From Begonia masoniana (lineage: Eukaryota > Streptophyta > Magnoliopsida > Cucurbitales > Begoniaceae), in NCBI GenBank assembly GCA_022432975.1, contig CM039509.1, forward strand, positions 22,909,432-22,973,431: a stretch of DNA of 64,000 nucleotides. The letters run 5' to 3'. This document shows, piece after piece, positions 35,541 through 46,650 of this stretch. The notes below the pieces were generated by a model. That model was not told where the DNA came from, made no database searches, and saw only the letters and a list, made by a program, of their open reading frames with translations. Within the stretch, counting starts at the first letter, position 1, and the number at the start of each line of letters is the position of its first letter. Position numbers and translations under genes: made by a program.

Positions 35541-37829
35541 TGTAACACCCGGTTTCTATTAACCGATTTACCTTTTTCATTTTTTTTTAGATTGCTTTAA
35601 AAGTTAAATTTGGGTGATTTAGTGATTAGGTTAATAAGTGAATGAGTAAGGACAAAATGGTAAATTACAATTTATTGTGGATAACGTATTTAAGGGAGGG
35701 TTTAATGAGGTTTAGCCACCACTGCCCCCTCATTTTTCCTTTCTCGGTATTCTGCTCAAGCTCATCAGAGCTCCAGGCGATTTTCCCTCCGACTTCTCCA
35801 GTGATTTCTCCGACTTAGGTGAGTTCCTTCATTTTCTTTATGACTCGACGGTTAGATAGCAGAGGGAGTGCAATGTATGTGTTTTTGGGAGTGTTGTGAA
35901 TGTGTGTAGTTTCGAGTTTAGTGCAGAATCGGGAATGCACGAAGATCTAGGCTTCCAAATTAATTTCCTTAGACTCCTGGATAGTTTAGAATGAAGTATA
36001 ACTAATACACTGTCTATGGTTTTAGGTTTGAGCAAACCCCAAGTGGTAAGCAACCAAACAATTTTCAGGAATCCAGGTAAGTAAAGTATGCGTGTGCCTT
36101 CGGGCCTACATCACAAGACATTAGGATTATGCATTGTGCAAATGAGTTTGTATGACATGCATCATGTTTTTGAAAGAATACGAAAATGAATATACATATA
36201 GTGGCACGGAAAGGCAAGTACGGATTGAAATGTAATAGCTATTAAGGGAACTCATCCGCCCCTTAATTGAGTAGAGGATGTATAACATTGGGAGAATTGA
36301 TCCCACTCCCAAGGGAACTGAGGGATCAGAATTGCTATTAAGGGAATTCATCCGCCCCTTAATCGAGTAGAGGATGTATAACATTGGGAGAATTGATCTC
36401 ACTCCCAAGGGAGCTGAGGGATCAGAATAGCTATTAAGGGAATTCATCCTCCCCTTAATCGAGTAGAGGATGCATAACATTTGGAGAACTGATCCCACTC
36501 CCAAGGGAACCGAGGGATCAGATCAGTTTATGAATGAATGTGAATGCAACTGAGATGAGAAAGTAGAAATTGCATGTTTAGGAATTTATGTTTCAGCGTT
36601 TCATCATTTCATTTCATTACTGCTTTACTTACTTAGCATTAGGCTAATAGTTGAGTTTTGTGATGTGGGTGCGAGGTTACTGCAGGTGATTTTCCTGAGT
36701 TCACAAATGAATAGATGATGTTGGCGGAGCGCATCCAGGCTACGACTTGGTAAACTGATGAGGCGATTTAACCAGTGTTTTGTATATGTGCATTGTAGTA
36801 AACAATTGGATAGCTGAGTTGTGTTTGAGTTTCGTTGACAGAACCAACTCTTAATGTTTTGATCTTAGGTTTGAAAACTCTCTGGTTCAGTCGACAATGT
36901 TTTCTCTTAAGTATGTTGAGTCTTATAACAGTAATAGTTTTCAATGTTTTGAACACATTACTTTTAGATTTTCTGATAATAGTACTCTGCTGATTTAGCG
37001 TTGGTTTTTACTGGATTTGAGTAATGTAGGGATTGGAGTTGTTTCTAAATGGTTTCATTGAAGCAAATAAGTCCTTTCATAGTGGAGTTGTTTTTATATG
37101 GAACATGAATTGTGGAAAAGTTGCTTTGTTTTCTATCGACAGTTATAGTCTATCGGTAGAAGACATTGTTCTTCTATCGGTAGAAGATGAATGTTTTCTA
37201 CCGGTAGGAATAGCGTGTTAAATCTATCGGATGGCATAGTTTATTTTATCGACAGAAGTTGGATGAAAGGGATTCATCCGGCTGACGTCATCGGTAGTAG
37301 TGTTATAGAGTTTTGTTGTCAGCAGAAGTTGGATGAAAGGGATTCATCCGGCTGACGTCGTTGGTAGAAGTGTTAAAGAGTTTTGTCGTTTAGCTATCGG
37401 TGGAAGCAGGATGAAAGGATTCATCCGGCTGACGTCATTGGTAGAAGTTGTGAAGTTTTGTCGTCTTGTGAGCGGAAGATGTAGTCTTTTTATCCGCTGC
37501 TGGGACAACTTGTCTTCGCCTCTTCCGTTGACTTTGTTCATCGGTAGATGCATTTGACTTTTCACAAAGTTCTAAGTATTTCATATTCCATGCCTTCATT
37601 TCTTGACCGACTATTTTCTTAACACTTAAATTAATTATTCAACATTGTTTTATAGTTTTGTTTAACTCTATTTTTCCCCAAATAATTTCCGCTGCAAGTT
37701 TTAATTGATTGAGTTTCCAGTGAACGTCAAATTTGGATTTTTGAGCGAAGTTTTAAATTGGTCAAAATTCCTTAGTTATGTTCGGGTTTATGAGTAACGA
37801 ACCGGGCTCAGAAAACTCGGGGCGTTACA
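35541..37829 (+). mobile_element. Gypsy solo LTR in the outer LTR
   Basis: 2289 bp, TGTAACACCCGG to GGGGCGTTACA, flanked by CAGTG at 35536-35540 and 37830-37834. The empty site is visible in the related LTR near 61575. TATA-like GTATTTAAGG near 35688, intron 1 at 35819-36025, exon 2 at 36026-36076 (51 nt), intron 2 from 36077. CTGACGTCAT motifs lie near 37280 and 37430. Confidence 0.95.
36077..36668 (+). other. Predicted LTR intron 2 with damaged acceptor
   Basis: Donor CCAG/GTAAGT at 36076. Hairpin GCC-TTCG-GGC. Arm CCTACATCACAAGAC at 36105-36119. Three hairpin units of about 100 bp at 36235-36530. Hairpin TTAGC-ATTAG-GCTAA at 36633-36647. Arm GTTTTGTGATGTGGG at 36655-36669. The acceptor AG has become GG, and the next AG is a few bases downstream. 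The arms still pair with G-U pairs. Confidence 0.55.
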
Positions 37830-39638
37830 CAGTGGGTGCACTATCAGGCACAAATAGTAATACAGAACAGAACAAAAATAGATCTGGGGGCCAGTCCCCG
37901 TCCCACACTTAACCAATACATTTCAGTCAGATTTTATCTTGTTTAGTTTCAAACAGTGTACAGAAAACGGTTTTGCATGAACTTTCGGGAAAAACGTGTA
38001 TGCATGATCGAGTACAGTGCTTCAACTTAAACAACAGAGAACAACAATTAAAACAATAGAAACATAACAGGGAAACATAGAACATAACTCTAATCCTTCT
38101 ACCCGAAAACACCCGACAGAAGAAATTCGTAGTACCTCCTTGATGTAGGGCCTTAAGGGCCAACCTACAGATATGAACTTACCTGTTTGCTGCAGAGTTG
38201 AAAATCTTGAACGTCTCGGTGTTGCACGAACCTATAACATGCAACATTACTTACTTGTCGTCCTTAGCAACTGAGGTACCTGAATCCTACTCCGTTACCA
38301 TGCTCAACCTATAACAGGATAATTTCAAATCAATTTCTATAACTCATATTCACCATATAATTCCTAACCCTTATCCAAAATCAATACATTTCATCAACTA
38401 CAACGTTGAACATCAAAACTCCACAATTACATTTCATGGCAATAAACCTCAATTCATTATTACACACTTGTATAATTGTCGATTCCAATCTCGGCAATTC
38501 AATTTCAATAAATCCAAGTACTTCTAAATACAATTTCTCAATCAAGTCCAATCTAAACGTCTCAATGCACTAGTTTTAAACAAAATACTAACAACTATTC
38601 CAAATTTTCCAAACTTCAACCCATTTACCAACTTCTATCTAACACATCACTTTAATCCAATTAAACAATCCCAATAATGAAATCTAAGGATAGGTCACAT
38701 TTCACATAATTCTCATCAAGCACTTCAAACAATCAACATTTGGATAAATTTTTAATCAAACAACTTACTATTAAGCTAAAACCCGGATTTGGCTTACAAT
38801 TTTGAGCAAACTTCTAAAATTCGTAACTTTCTCTACAAATATCGAAATGACTTGATTCCAAAGGCTACAACTTCTTTAAAGTGTCTATTTTCATCTAGCA
38901 CAAACCATTCATCAAAAACCAATCACAATAAGTGGCAGAATTTCCAAAACCGTAACTGCCCAGATTACATTTTACAGTTTTTACCTTGACTTAGAAAATT
39001 CATAACAAATTGTATATCCGTCCGAATTTGATAATTCTTATGCCTATGAAATCCTTAAGATGTCTACTTTCATATGACATAATCCATTTAGCAAACAAAA
39101 TAAAATAAATAGGCCGAAAATCCTCAGAACCAAAACTGCCCTGTATTTTAACCTTAGATTTCTTAACATTTTTAATCGATCCCATTTTCTTTTCGTATAA
39201 ATCATCAACGATCGACCTTTTAATCCATTTAACATCAAATAGAAGAAGAAAATGTAGCAACTAGTCAGAATTTTCGTGCATCAAATTAGGGTTTACCAAA
39301 CATCCTCAACGCTAAAAAAAAATCAACAACAAATCATCTATAAACCCAATATATATATCAATCGACCAATCCATAAACAACCCAACTAACAATCACCCAA
39401 AACATACCTTGGAACGAAGAGAAGAAAAGTGTGTTTCTTCGACTTTAAATGCTAGAGAGGAGAGGAAAGGTTTTCCCCATATTTTTCTTCTTTAAAACTC
39501 AAACTAGAAGAGGAAAGAGGAGGGTTGGCTTGGGCGTTGGCATGGAGCTGATTGGAACCGAAGAAGAAGGGCGATTTCTTCGTGGGAGGGGAAAGAACAA
39601 GAGAGGGAAAGTGAGAACGTAGAAGAGAGAGGGATATT

Positions 39639-39667
39639 CCCCCCCTCCCCCCCCCCCCCCCCCCCCC
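39639..39667. repeat. C-tract at the outer-LTR / MULE 2 boundary
   Basis: 28 C bases with a single T at 39646. It lies where the outer LTR loses its expected right end. It may be a true homopolymer or a weak point of the assembly. Confidence 0.8.
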
Positions 39668-39764
39668 TTTTCTTTTATTATAAATTGACGCTGATTATGA
39701 AGTGTCGACGCTTAAAATAGACTTCTATCAACATAAATCTCCATTCATTCCCACAAAAGATTTC

Positions 39765-39835
39765 CATACATTTGTCCATAATATCCATTTCCATACATTT
39801 GTCCATAATATCCATTTCCATACATTTTACCCTTA
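39765..39835. repeat. Short tandem repeat, TCCATACATTTGTCCATAAT
   Basis: Two and a half copies of a 30-bp unit (CCATACATTTGTCCATAATAT plus CCATTT) downstream of the MULE 2 stop codon, with a further copy near 39868. Confidence 0.75.
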
Positions 39836-40361
39836 TCCATAAATCCATAAAATACTTCCATACATTTGTCCATAATAAGTACAGATTCACAAAGGCTAAT
39901 CAAGTTCATATCAGCATTACAAGGTCAGTGTCTGTGAATGCCTGGCTTCACTGAAGACTCCTGCATGATGTAAACAATTGATTGTTAACAATAATTAAGT
40001 ATGATGTAACAAATTGGAAAAGAGAAAACACAATACTAACTTGGGTTCCGATGCAAGCTGCAGAAAACCCGAACAAAGTTGATCTTCCTCGTGATGTTGA
40101 TGCACTGGCTTCCATGGTAGCATCAAGAGTTACTGTAACACCCGGGATTTTTTTTAGGAAAAATTGGAGAGAAATTTAAAAGAATAATAAGATAGTTGTT
40201 TTATTTAATTTAAAAGAAATAGCAAAAGAAGGGAAAGTAATTAAAAGTGACTTAAACGGTTTATTAACGAAAATTTATAATTTAAGAACGGGATTTAACG
40301 GTAACGAAAATTTATAATTTACAAACGGGATTTAACGGAATTTTTGGAAGGGCAAAATGGT

Positions 40362-40368
40362 AACGTTA

Positions 40369-40405
<37 letters not shown>
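40362..40405 (+). repeat. (ATT)n microsatellite
   Basis: About 14 trinucleotide units followed by an A/T-rich TATA-like stretch, just upstream of the leader hairpin of this LTR. Confidence 0.85.
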
Positions 40406-40411
<6 letters not shown>

Positions 40412-40429
40412 AAAATAAATAAATAATAA

Positions 40430-40459
40430 ACGACAGAATGGCCGAAGCCATTCTGTCGT
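40430..40459 (+). promoter_or_regulatory. 13-bp perfect hairpin in LTR leader
   Basis: ACGACAGAATGGC (40430-40442) pairs perfectly with GCCATTCTGTCGT (40447-40459) around a CGAA loop. It lies immediately after the AT-rich promoter-like stretch, so it would be near the 5' end of the transcript. Confidence 0.6.
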
Positions 40460-41630
40460 TCGCGAAGGCCGAAGGCAGGGGAGAGGCGAGGCGTGAGGCG
40501 AGCGATCGACGGCCGTTCACCGCCGTGATTTTCGACGCACTCAGGCCAGACGAAGGCGGCGCAGCCAGGGCTGCCATTTTCGGCCCGTCTCCGCGCACAA
40601 ATCGAACGGTAAGTTTTCCTTTTCCCCTGTTTTGGTTCGGTTTAAGGCTGGGAAGGGCGAGCTCGTTTGAGCTCCAATTGCTGGCGGCTTTTGGCTGTTT
40701 TTGGCGTCAAATGACCGAGCCTAAAGCCGGCGTGGGTTGCCGAGCATGGGTGAGCTCGGATTGGGCGAAAAACAGTGAAGCCCTCTTTAGGGCATTTCGG
40801 GTTTTGCTTGCAATCTCGGGATTTTTGGTTAGTTTATGTTAATTGAGGGTATAGGTGGTCGATTGGTGATGAATTGGTTGTGAATTGACGGAAAATCGAA
40901 ATGGGGGATTTTTCGGGTAAAGGGGCAGTTCGGGTTTTTGCTATTTTGACCTAGCTACGGTCGATTGTTTTCAAATTCATTTTGGCAGGTTAAAATAGGT
41001 TATTAGAGGAGTGCGTGGCCGCTGGAATCGTTCGATTCTGATAACCGACGCGAAAGTTACGCGCGTTCAAAGTTTCGGGTCGGTTTTTACCGAACCCAAA
41101 TTAGTGGCCGTTTAGTTAGGTTTTAGTTAGATTAGGCTAATTAAGTTGAAATGTGGCTGATTGGGGGAAGGAATTGGTGAAATTGGGTTAGAGTTAGAAT
41201 GTTGAACGTTTAGTGTAAAACCGGTTCTGTTTTGGGGGTTTTGACCTAGCAACGGTGATTTGTTTTATATTTTCTCTTGATATGTTAAATTAGGTTATTA
41301 GTGGAGCGTTTAGCCGCTGAAATCTAGTCGTTCCGATAGGCGTAGCAAAAGTTACGCAAATACGAAGTTTAGGTGAAATTCGGGTTTCCGAGTGGAGAAC
41401 CCTCAAATTGTGTTGTGTCATGTTTAAATTAATCTGAGTGGGGATTATTTGACATTGTGATTGGTTAATGTAAGCATGATTTGATGAAGTTTGAATAATT
41501 GTAGTTAGAGTTAGCTTAACTATTTTTTTGAAGTGAATTGTAATGCTTAAGTGAATTGTGTGAATGTGATAGGTTGCCGAGTGGGGAAATTTACATAGCC
41601 AAAGCGAGTAAGTTCGGTGCAAGAGTTCAG

Positions 41631-42809
41631 GTAAGCAGAGGACGTTTGTGTTTTGCCTTCGGGCCTACACCACGGAACGGTAGGATTTATTTTCTTGATT
41701 GTTTGTTGTTGGTTGTTAGTTGTTTGTTGTTTGTTTTCTGTTGGTTGGTTGTCTTCTTCGCTGGTTAAGCCTTGTTGGTTGTTTATTGTTTGTTTATTGT
41801 TTGTGTTGTTTGGCTGCTTTGTTTCGTTTTAAGTTACAGTATGGTAGAGAATTAATTGTTGCTGGGTTGCTTTGCTTCATTCTGAGTTATGGTACGGTAG
41901 GGCCTTGTTTGTTGTTTGATTGTTATGTTTCGGTTGAATAATGGTTAAGCATGTGGGTGTGGCATTTCAGTGTTTTCGAACTACGAACCCCACTGAGTTT
42001 CTAACATGGTTTTGTATGGTGAGCTTGAACCGTAAGGGATGGTGTGAGTTGAATCGTAAGGTGGTTTGTGTCGGAGTCGCCTAGTCGCGTTAGGGTAGCA
42101 CCTGCGAGGGACTCCAGGGGAGTTGCCTAGTCGCGTTAGGGTGGTACCTGCGAGGGACTATTGTTGAGTCGCCTAGTCGCGTTAGGGTAGCACCTACGAG
42201 GGACTCCAGGGGAGTTGCCTAGTTGCGTTAGGGTGGTACCTGCGAGGGACTATTGTTGAGTCGCCTAGTCGCGTTAGGGTAGTACCTGCGAGGGACTCCA
42301 GGGGAGTTGCCTAGTCGCGTTAGGGTGGTACCTGCGAGGGACTATTGTTGAGTCGCCTAGTCGCGTTAGGGTAGCACCTGCGAGGGACTCCAGGGGAGTT
42401 GCCTAGTCGCGTTAGGGTGGTACCTGCGAGGGACTATTGTTGAGTCGCCTAGTCGCGTTAGGGTAGCACCTGCGAGGGACTCCAGGGGAGTTGCCTAGTC
42501 GCGTTAGGGTGGTACCTGCGAGGGACTATTGTTGAGTCGCCCAGTCGCGTTAGGGTAGCACCTGCGAGGGACTCCAAAGGAGTCGCCCAGTCGCGTTAAG
42601 GTGGTACCTGCGAGGGACTAGTAGGGTGGTGGTTTGGCATCTTTCGATGCAGGCAGTCTTATTCGTGATGCGTTGCGTTGTCGTGTGGAGTGGTGTTGTG
42701 TTGTTGTGTTAAGACTGCATGAGAGTTGTGGTGCATTGTGCATGTTTATCTTTGTTATCCCTACTTGCTAAGCGTAAGCTTACGTGTGCGTGTGTGTTCT
42801 GTGGTGTAG
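41631..42809 (+). other. Predicted LTR intron 2 with covarying stem (LTR in MULE 2)
   Basis: Donor TTCAG/GTAAGC at 41630. Hairpin GCC-TTCG-GGC. Arm CCTACACCACGGAAC at 41664-41678. Hairpin TAAGC-GTAA-GCTTA at 42769-42782 with branch-like CTTAC. Arm GTTCTGTGGTGTAGG at 42796-42810 with acceptor AG/G. All 15 positions pair (one G-U), although two pairs differ from gypsy B on both sides. A 45-bp array fills the middle. Confidence 0.62.
42065..42622 (+). repeat. 45-bp tandem repeat organised as 90-bp dimers
   Basis: The unit reads GTCGCCTAGTCGCGTTAGGG then TAGCACCTGCGAGGGACT. Alternate units carry GTAGCACC plus CCAGGGGA or GTGGTACC plus ATTGTTGA, giving about six 90-bp dimers. It lies inside predicted intron 2. 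Confidence 0.93.
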
Positions 42810-45800
42810 GTAACGACGTGGTTACAGGTGAGCTGAGCAAGTGAGCCATGACTTGGGAGCCGTTGGTGAAGTACGGGGCATGCCGATGCAGGCAGTTGTC
42901 GGGGCGTCTCGACCATGGTCTTCGGAGATGTGGGGTTTAATATTTTGGTGGTTATTGTAAATTGTACTTGTTGTATATAGTTGTAGTTAAGGGTGATCTG
43001 TCGCCCTATTCTGTGGACTTTCTTCACTTAAGGATGTTAGTATTTTAGATTCCTCTTTGCTGCTATTTGGTGACTTCGTATGTTGGTTAGATGGTTAGGA
43101 ATATTCTGGATTGGTTGAGATTGAATTGTGTGCAGGTACTTAGTATTTTGGAGGCGCCATTTTCAGGCGTTACTTTGCCGAAATTTTCGGGAAAGACGCC
43201 GTGGTGCTTAGCGGTTAGGATTAAGGAATATTAACGAGTCTAGGCTTATTTTAAATTATGTTTTAATGTGGGATTGGTTAGCAAAGTAGCGCACCGAACC
43301 TGGGTGGGTTTGGGGGCGTTACAGTTACTCCTTTGCATGTTCTAGCATTATGGTTCAGACCCCGACATTTACTACACTTGATAACTTTACGCATCTTGCC
43401 CAATGTACTCTGACCTTGAGGTTCGTCAACATCCCTCGTTCTCTTCTTTTTCGGCCTCCCAGGTGGTCTCTTCACAATCGGTGGTTGAATTTCACCCATA
43501 GCTGAAGGTGGCCACATGTCTACGTCATTCATTGGATGTATGAACTGAGAATATATCGTCAAATATGTTTGCCGATGGTAGCAACGATCAACGTACGATT
43601 CAATGTCCCTTCTCATGAATGATATGCATGGTACAGCATGAACACATGGTATTCCTGCGAGCTGTCACCGGTTACAACTGCAAGTAGCGTTGGCTAAGTC
43701 AACGACAAATTGTTGATGGACATCACTAACTTGAAATCTTTCACCTCCACCTCCGGTTGCACACCAATTTTTAGCTCCATCTCGAATCTTGGCCAATTTC
43801 TTTCGTATCTGAGGACATAGTAGTCCGTTTTGTTGCTCCATTTGTTCATGCCTCTTACAAATTCTTGCCATTATTGTCGTCCTGATCATTTCTATCATGC
43901 TCACAATCGGCTTGTCACGTGTTGGTAAGATGAAAGCATTGAATGACTCGCTCAGGTTGTTCAACGTCAGCTCACACTTCGATCTGTGACTGAAAGCATG
44001 TCTGCACCAGTGCTTCGCATCATACTCCGCAAGGTATCTATATGCTGCTTCATCGAAGCCCCGTAGCCTCGTCATTTCTTTCAGAAACATTTCACGTGTT
44101 GTCGCAGTCGAAGCATTCCACATAATGTCTTTGTAGAGTTTTCCGCGAAACTTCTTCTTGAAGTTTGCGTACATATGACGTACGCAAAATTGAACCTCTG
44201 CATCTGGTACATGTTTTCGCAGTACTACTTCCAAACCCTGCATCAAATATATGTCATATGATAGTAGGTGAAAGCATATAAATGTTGACAATGATCACAT
44301 ATACTTACTTTTTGTTGATCGGAGATGCATGTCCAGCCTTCACCACGAGCTGATCCAATATCCGTCAACAACAACCTGAGAAACCATTTCCAAGACTTCT
44401 TCGACTCAACATCGACAACAGCCACTGCAACAGGATATATTCCGTTATTTGCATCTACCCTGATAGCGGTTAGAAGTTGACCAGGACATGCCCCCTTCAA
44501 GTGACACCCGTCCAAACTTATTACCGGTCGACATCCGGCTAACAGGCCTCTCTTACATGCATCTAAACACATGTAAAGTCGCTTGAACATGGGCTCTGTT
44601 TGACCATCAACCCTGTCAACATTAATAACGAATGTGCTACCAGGATTGGATCTCAGAACTTCCTCCGCATAAGATCTCAGCTGTTTATATTGCACGGTTG
44701 AATCCACATTTACAGCCCTCCTCCTTGCCCTGATTGCTAGGCTAGGGCTGATGGTGACATTAAAGTCTCGTCTAACTGTGTCAATGATCGATGATATTTC
44801 CCACCGAGGTTGGCTTCTAAATCGATGCAAATAACGTTCTGCCACCCACTTAGTTGTTGCATGTCGACTCTCTATTGTGCGAGCACAGTCATGAACGTTA
44901 TTCAACCTCTTCACTTGGAAAGACTCCTCATTTGTCACCTTTGATGCGTAGAGTCTCCAAGGACAACCTTTCTGACAAATCACTTCTATTCTTGCTCTCT
45001 CATGTTTGATAAATCGGATGTCATATCCGTTAACCAAAGCATAATCAGAGATTTTTTTCCTAATTTCAGCCAATGAGCTGAATTTGTCTTTCAAACATAT
45101 TTTTAAAGAGTTGTTGACCGATTCCGTAGTGTTCGCTTCATGCATCGTATCCTCCGATTCAACAATAGAAATAATGTCATCAGGTAAGGAGGCTGAAACT
45201 GATGGAATCGGAATATGAATTGGATCCCATGCTTCACCCACAGTTGCAACATCTACATGAGATTGATCCCCTGCGGACCCGCCAGCTGCATCATCTACAT
45301 GAGTTGGATCACCCCCTTCACCAACTTAAGGACCACCATCAAACTCAGATGCAATAGAGGACTCATCATTTCTAGCCTCTTCCTGGTAGATGCCTTCATG
45401 GTCTACGTACATATGAATGTGACGTTTGTGATCCAACGCCCCAACCATTTGAAGTACGTCATTATCGGACTTCACTGCTCGCAATTCGTTTTCCATTCCT
45501 AATGGAGGCTCCACGTAACACAGAGTCTTCCATAGTCCAGCTCCGACATCTACCACCATATCGACAACCTCAAAAAATGAAATCTTATCCACATCAATAT
45601 TTGTCACTAGTGCAACATCCCCACCCACATACTGTAACTTGTTCGTCTTGACGAACTTCCCTCTATAGTGAAAGTCAATTGAAAATGTGTTCATCTTCTT
45701 CCCTGCAAGGTTACATGAATCTAATTCGATTAAGCCAGTTTTGGTATTTAAATTCTAAACAACTTCATACACATTTACACTTTTAAACAAATAGCCTTCC

Positions 45801-46205
45801 ATCTAAACACATGTAATCTCTTTTTCTCTGCTATTTTAACATGATACAGGTCAAAATCTTTAATTTGATTCATGTTCATTATTATGATTATAAGGTTTAC
45901 AGAATGTGTTCTCGTGAACCATAAGATCAAAATTTATAATTGAAGTATAAAGCATCTAACTAACCAAGTCTAACATAGTTCGGTTGCATCCAACCTAGGC
46001 TCCATCTAAACTAACTAGAAAATTCGTTCAGAATAACAACGAAGTTCAGAAACCCTAACTATTCAATAATAACTATTGGTTCAGATTTCATACTCCAATA
46101 AAACAAAGAACTTCGGCCATTACAGTAAGCGTGAGAAATTTTTACCTTACCGTCGTCAGTAAGCATGACAACTTTTTTGTTCCGTTAGCCTGGCGACTGG
46201 CGAGA

Positions 46206-46267
46206 GAGAGTCGAGAGGAGCGAGCGAGAGAGAGAGAGAGCGCGGCGAAGGCGAGCGAGGGGGTCTC

Positions 46268-46334
<67 letters not shown>

Positions 46335-46340
46335 CGAGCG
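46206..46340 (+). repeat. (GA)n microsatellite upstream of MULE 2
   Basis: GA-rich, with an uninterrupted (GA)n core of about 55 bases at 46271-46326. It lies 5' of the MULE 2 start, where it would form part of the 5' region on the minus strand. Open frames here are repeat artefacts. Confidence 0.92.
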
Positions 46341-46526
46341 AGTGAGGGTCTGGCGAAATAAGAGAGAAATCTGTCTTTCGAAGAGGAGAAAGACAAATTT
46401 ATTTCTCTCTGGGTTTTTCAGAAATTAATCGAACCGGTCCGGTCCAGTTCTGATTCCATGCAGGGGCATGTCTGGAAGAAAATGTGATCACGTGACAAAA
46501 ACGTGATTTTTTAACGGAAAAAATGA

Positions 46527-46650
46527 TAGTAGGGGCTAAATTGCATATTACCCAAGTTGTAGGGGTCAAATTGCCCATTATTCGAGTTTATGGTGTAATT
46601 TGCCCATTTCACCTAGTTGTAGGGGCCAAATTGCACTTTACCCTAATAAA
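46527..46650. repeat. Degenerate 45-bp minisatellite at the MULE 2 outer end
   Basis: Three copies of a unit with GTAGGGGCNAAATTGC and TTACCCAAGTT. It probably marks the subterminal region of MULE 2. The matching inverted copy at the left end was not found, so the terminal inverted repeat is unproven. Confidence 0.6.

Larger units (their letters stand above)
26264..38182 (-). other. Predicted LTR intron 2 of the outer LTR (split by insertions)
   Basis: Donor AACAG/GTAAGT at 38183/38182. Hairpin GGCC-CTTAA-GGCC, then arm near 38141-38149 (minus strand CCTACATCA, extended by AGGAG). Hairpin TGAGT-5nt-ACTCA at 35390-35404. Arm 26264-26272 (TGATGTAGG) with upstream CTCC. Gypsy B (26286-35386) and the solo LTR (35541-37829) both lie within this intron. 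Confidence 0.5.
24516..39700 (-). mobile_element. Outer gypsy LTR, heavily interrupted, right end lost
   Basis: Three LTR segments (24516-26285, 35387-35540, 37830 to about 39700) form one LTR on the minus strand once gypsy B and the solo LTR are ignored. The left terminus TGTGACGG matches the end of the 16923 and 59897 LTRs. Exon 2 is 38183-38231, intron 1 is 38232-39407 and exon 1 starts its donor as CCAAG/GTATGT. The expected CCGGGTGTTACA right end is absent, and the sequence passes through a C-tract into MULE 2. Whether it was a solo LTR or part of an element cannot be told. Confidence 0.8.
40134..43323 (+). mobile_element. Gypsy solo LTR in MULE 2
   Basis: 3190 bp, TGTAACACCCGGG to GGGGGCGTTACA, flanked by GTTAC at 40129-40133 and 43324-43328. 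The MULE reading frame continues across it once one GTTAC is ignored. Exon 1 ends GAACG/GTAAGT at 40608, intron 1 is 40609-41572, exon 2 is 41573-41630 (58 nt) and intron 2 is 41631-42809. It represents a separate LTR family, GC-richer than the others. Confidence 0.95.
39925..45694 (-). pseudogene. MULE 2 transposase gene, split by a solo LTR
   Basis: Mutator-like transposase, cut-and-paste of MULE DNA. It starts at the ATG at 45694 with a PB1-like N-terminal region. After an acidic linker come the DNA-binding domain (CPWRLYASK near 44950), then catalytic Asp in SLDGCHLKG near 44490, catalytic Asp in SDQQKGL across an intron (44238-44308, /GTAAGT...TGATGCAG/), catalytic Glu in NNLSESFN near 43940, a SWIM zinc finger C-S-C-N-R...C-V-H near 43640-43680, and a basic tail with C-x2-C-x4-H-x4-C. 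A last intron is predicted at 39961-40040, with the final exon ending TGA at 39925. Stops at 45327 (TAA) and 43663 (TGA, normally Trp of the SWIM motif) and the LTR insertion inactivate it. Confidence 0.9.

Noticed and set aside
40438..40842. 134-codon open frame inside LTR 40134
   Set aside because: Covers the leader hairpin, exon 1 and a predicted donor site. No similarity, and GC-rich sequence explains its length.
46131..46396. Arg/Glu-rich and Ser/Leu-rich open frames on both strands
   Set aside because: Direct translation of the (GA)n microsatellite, with no protein similarity.
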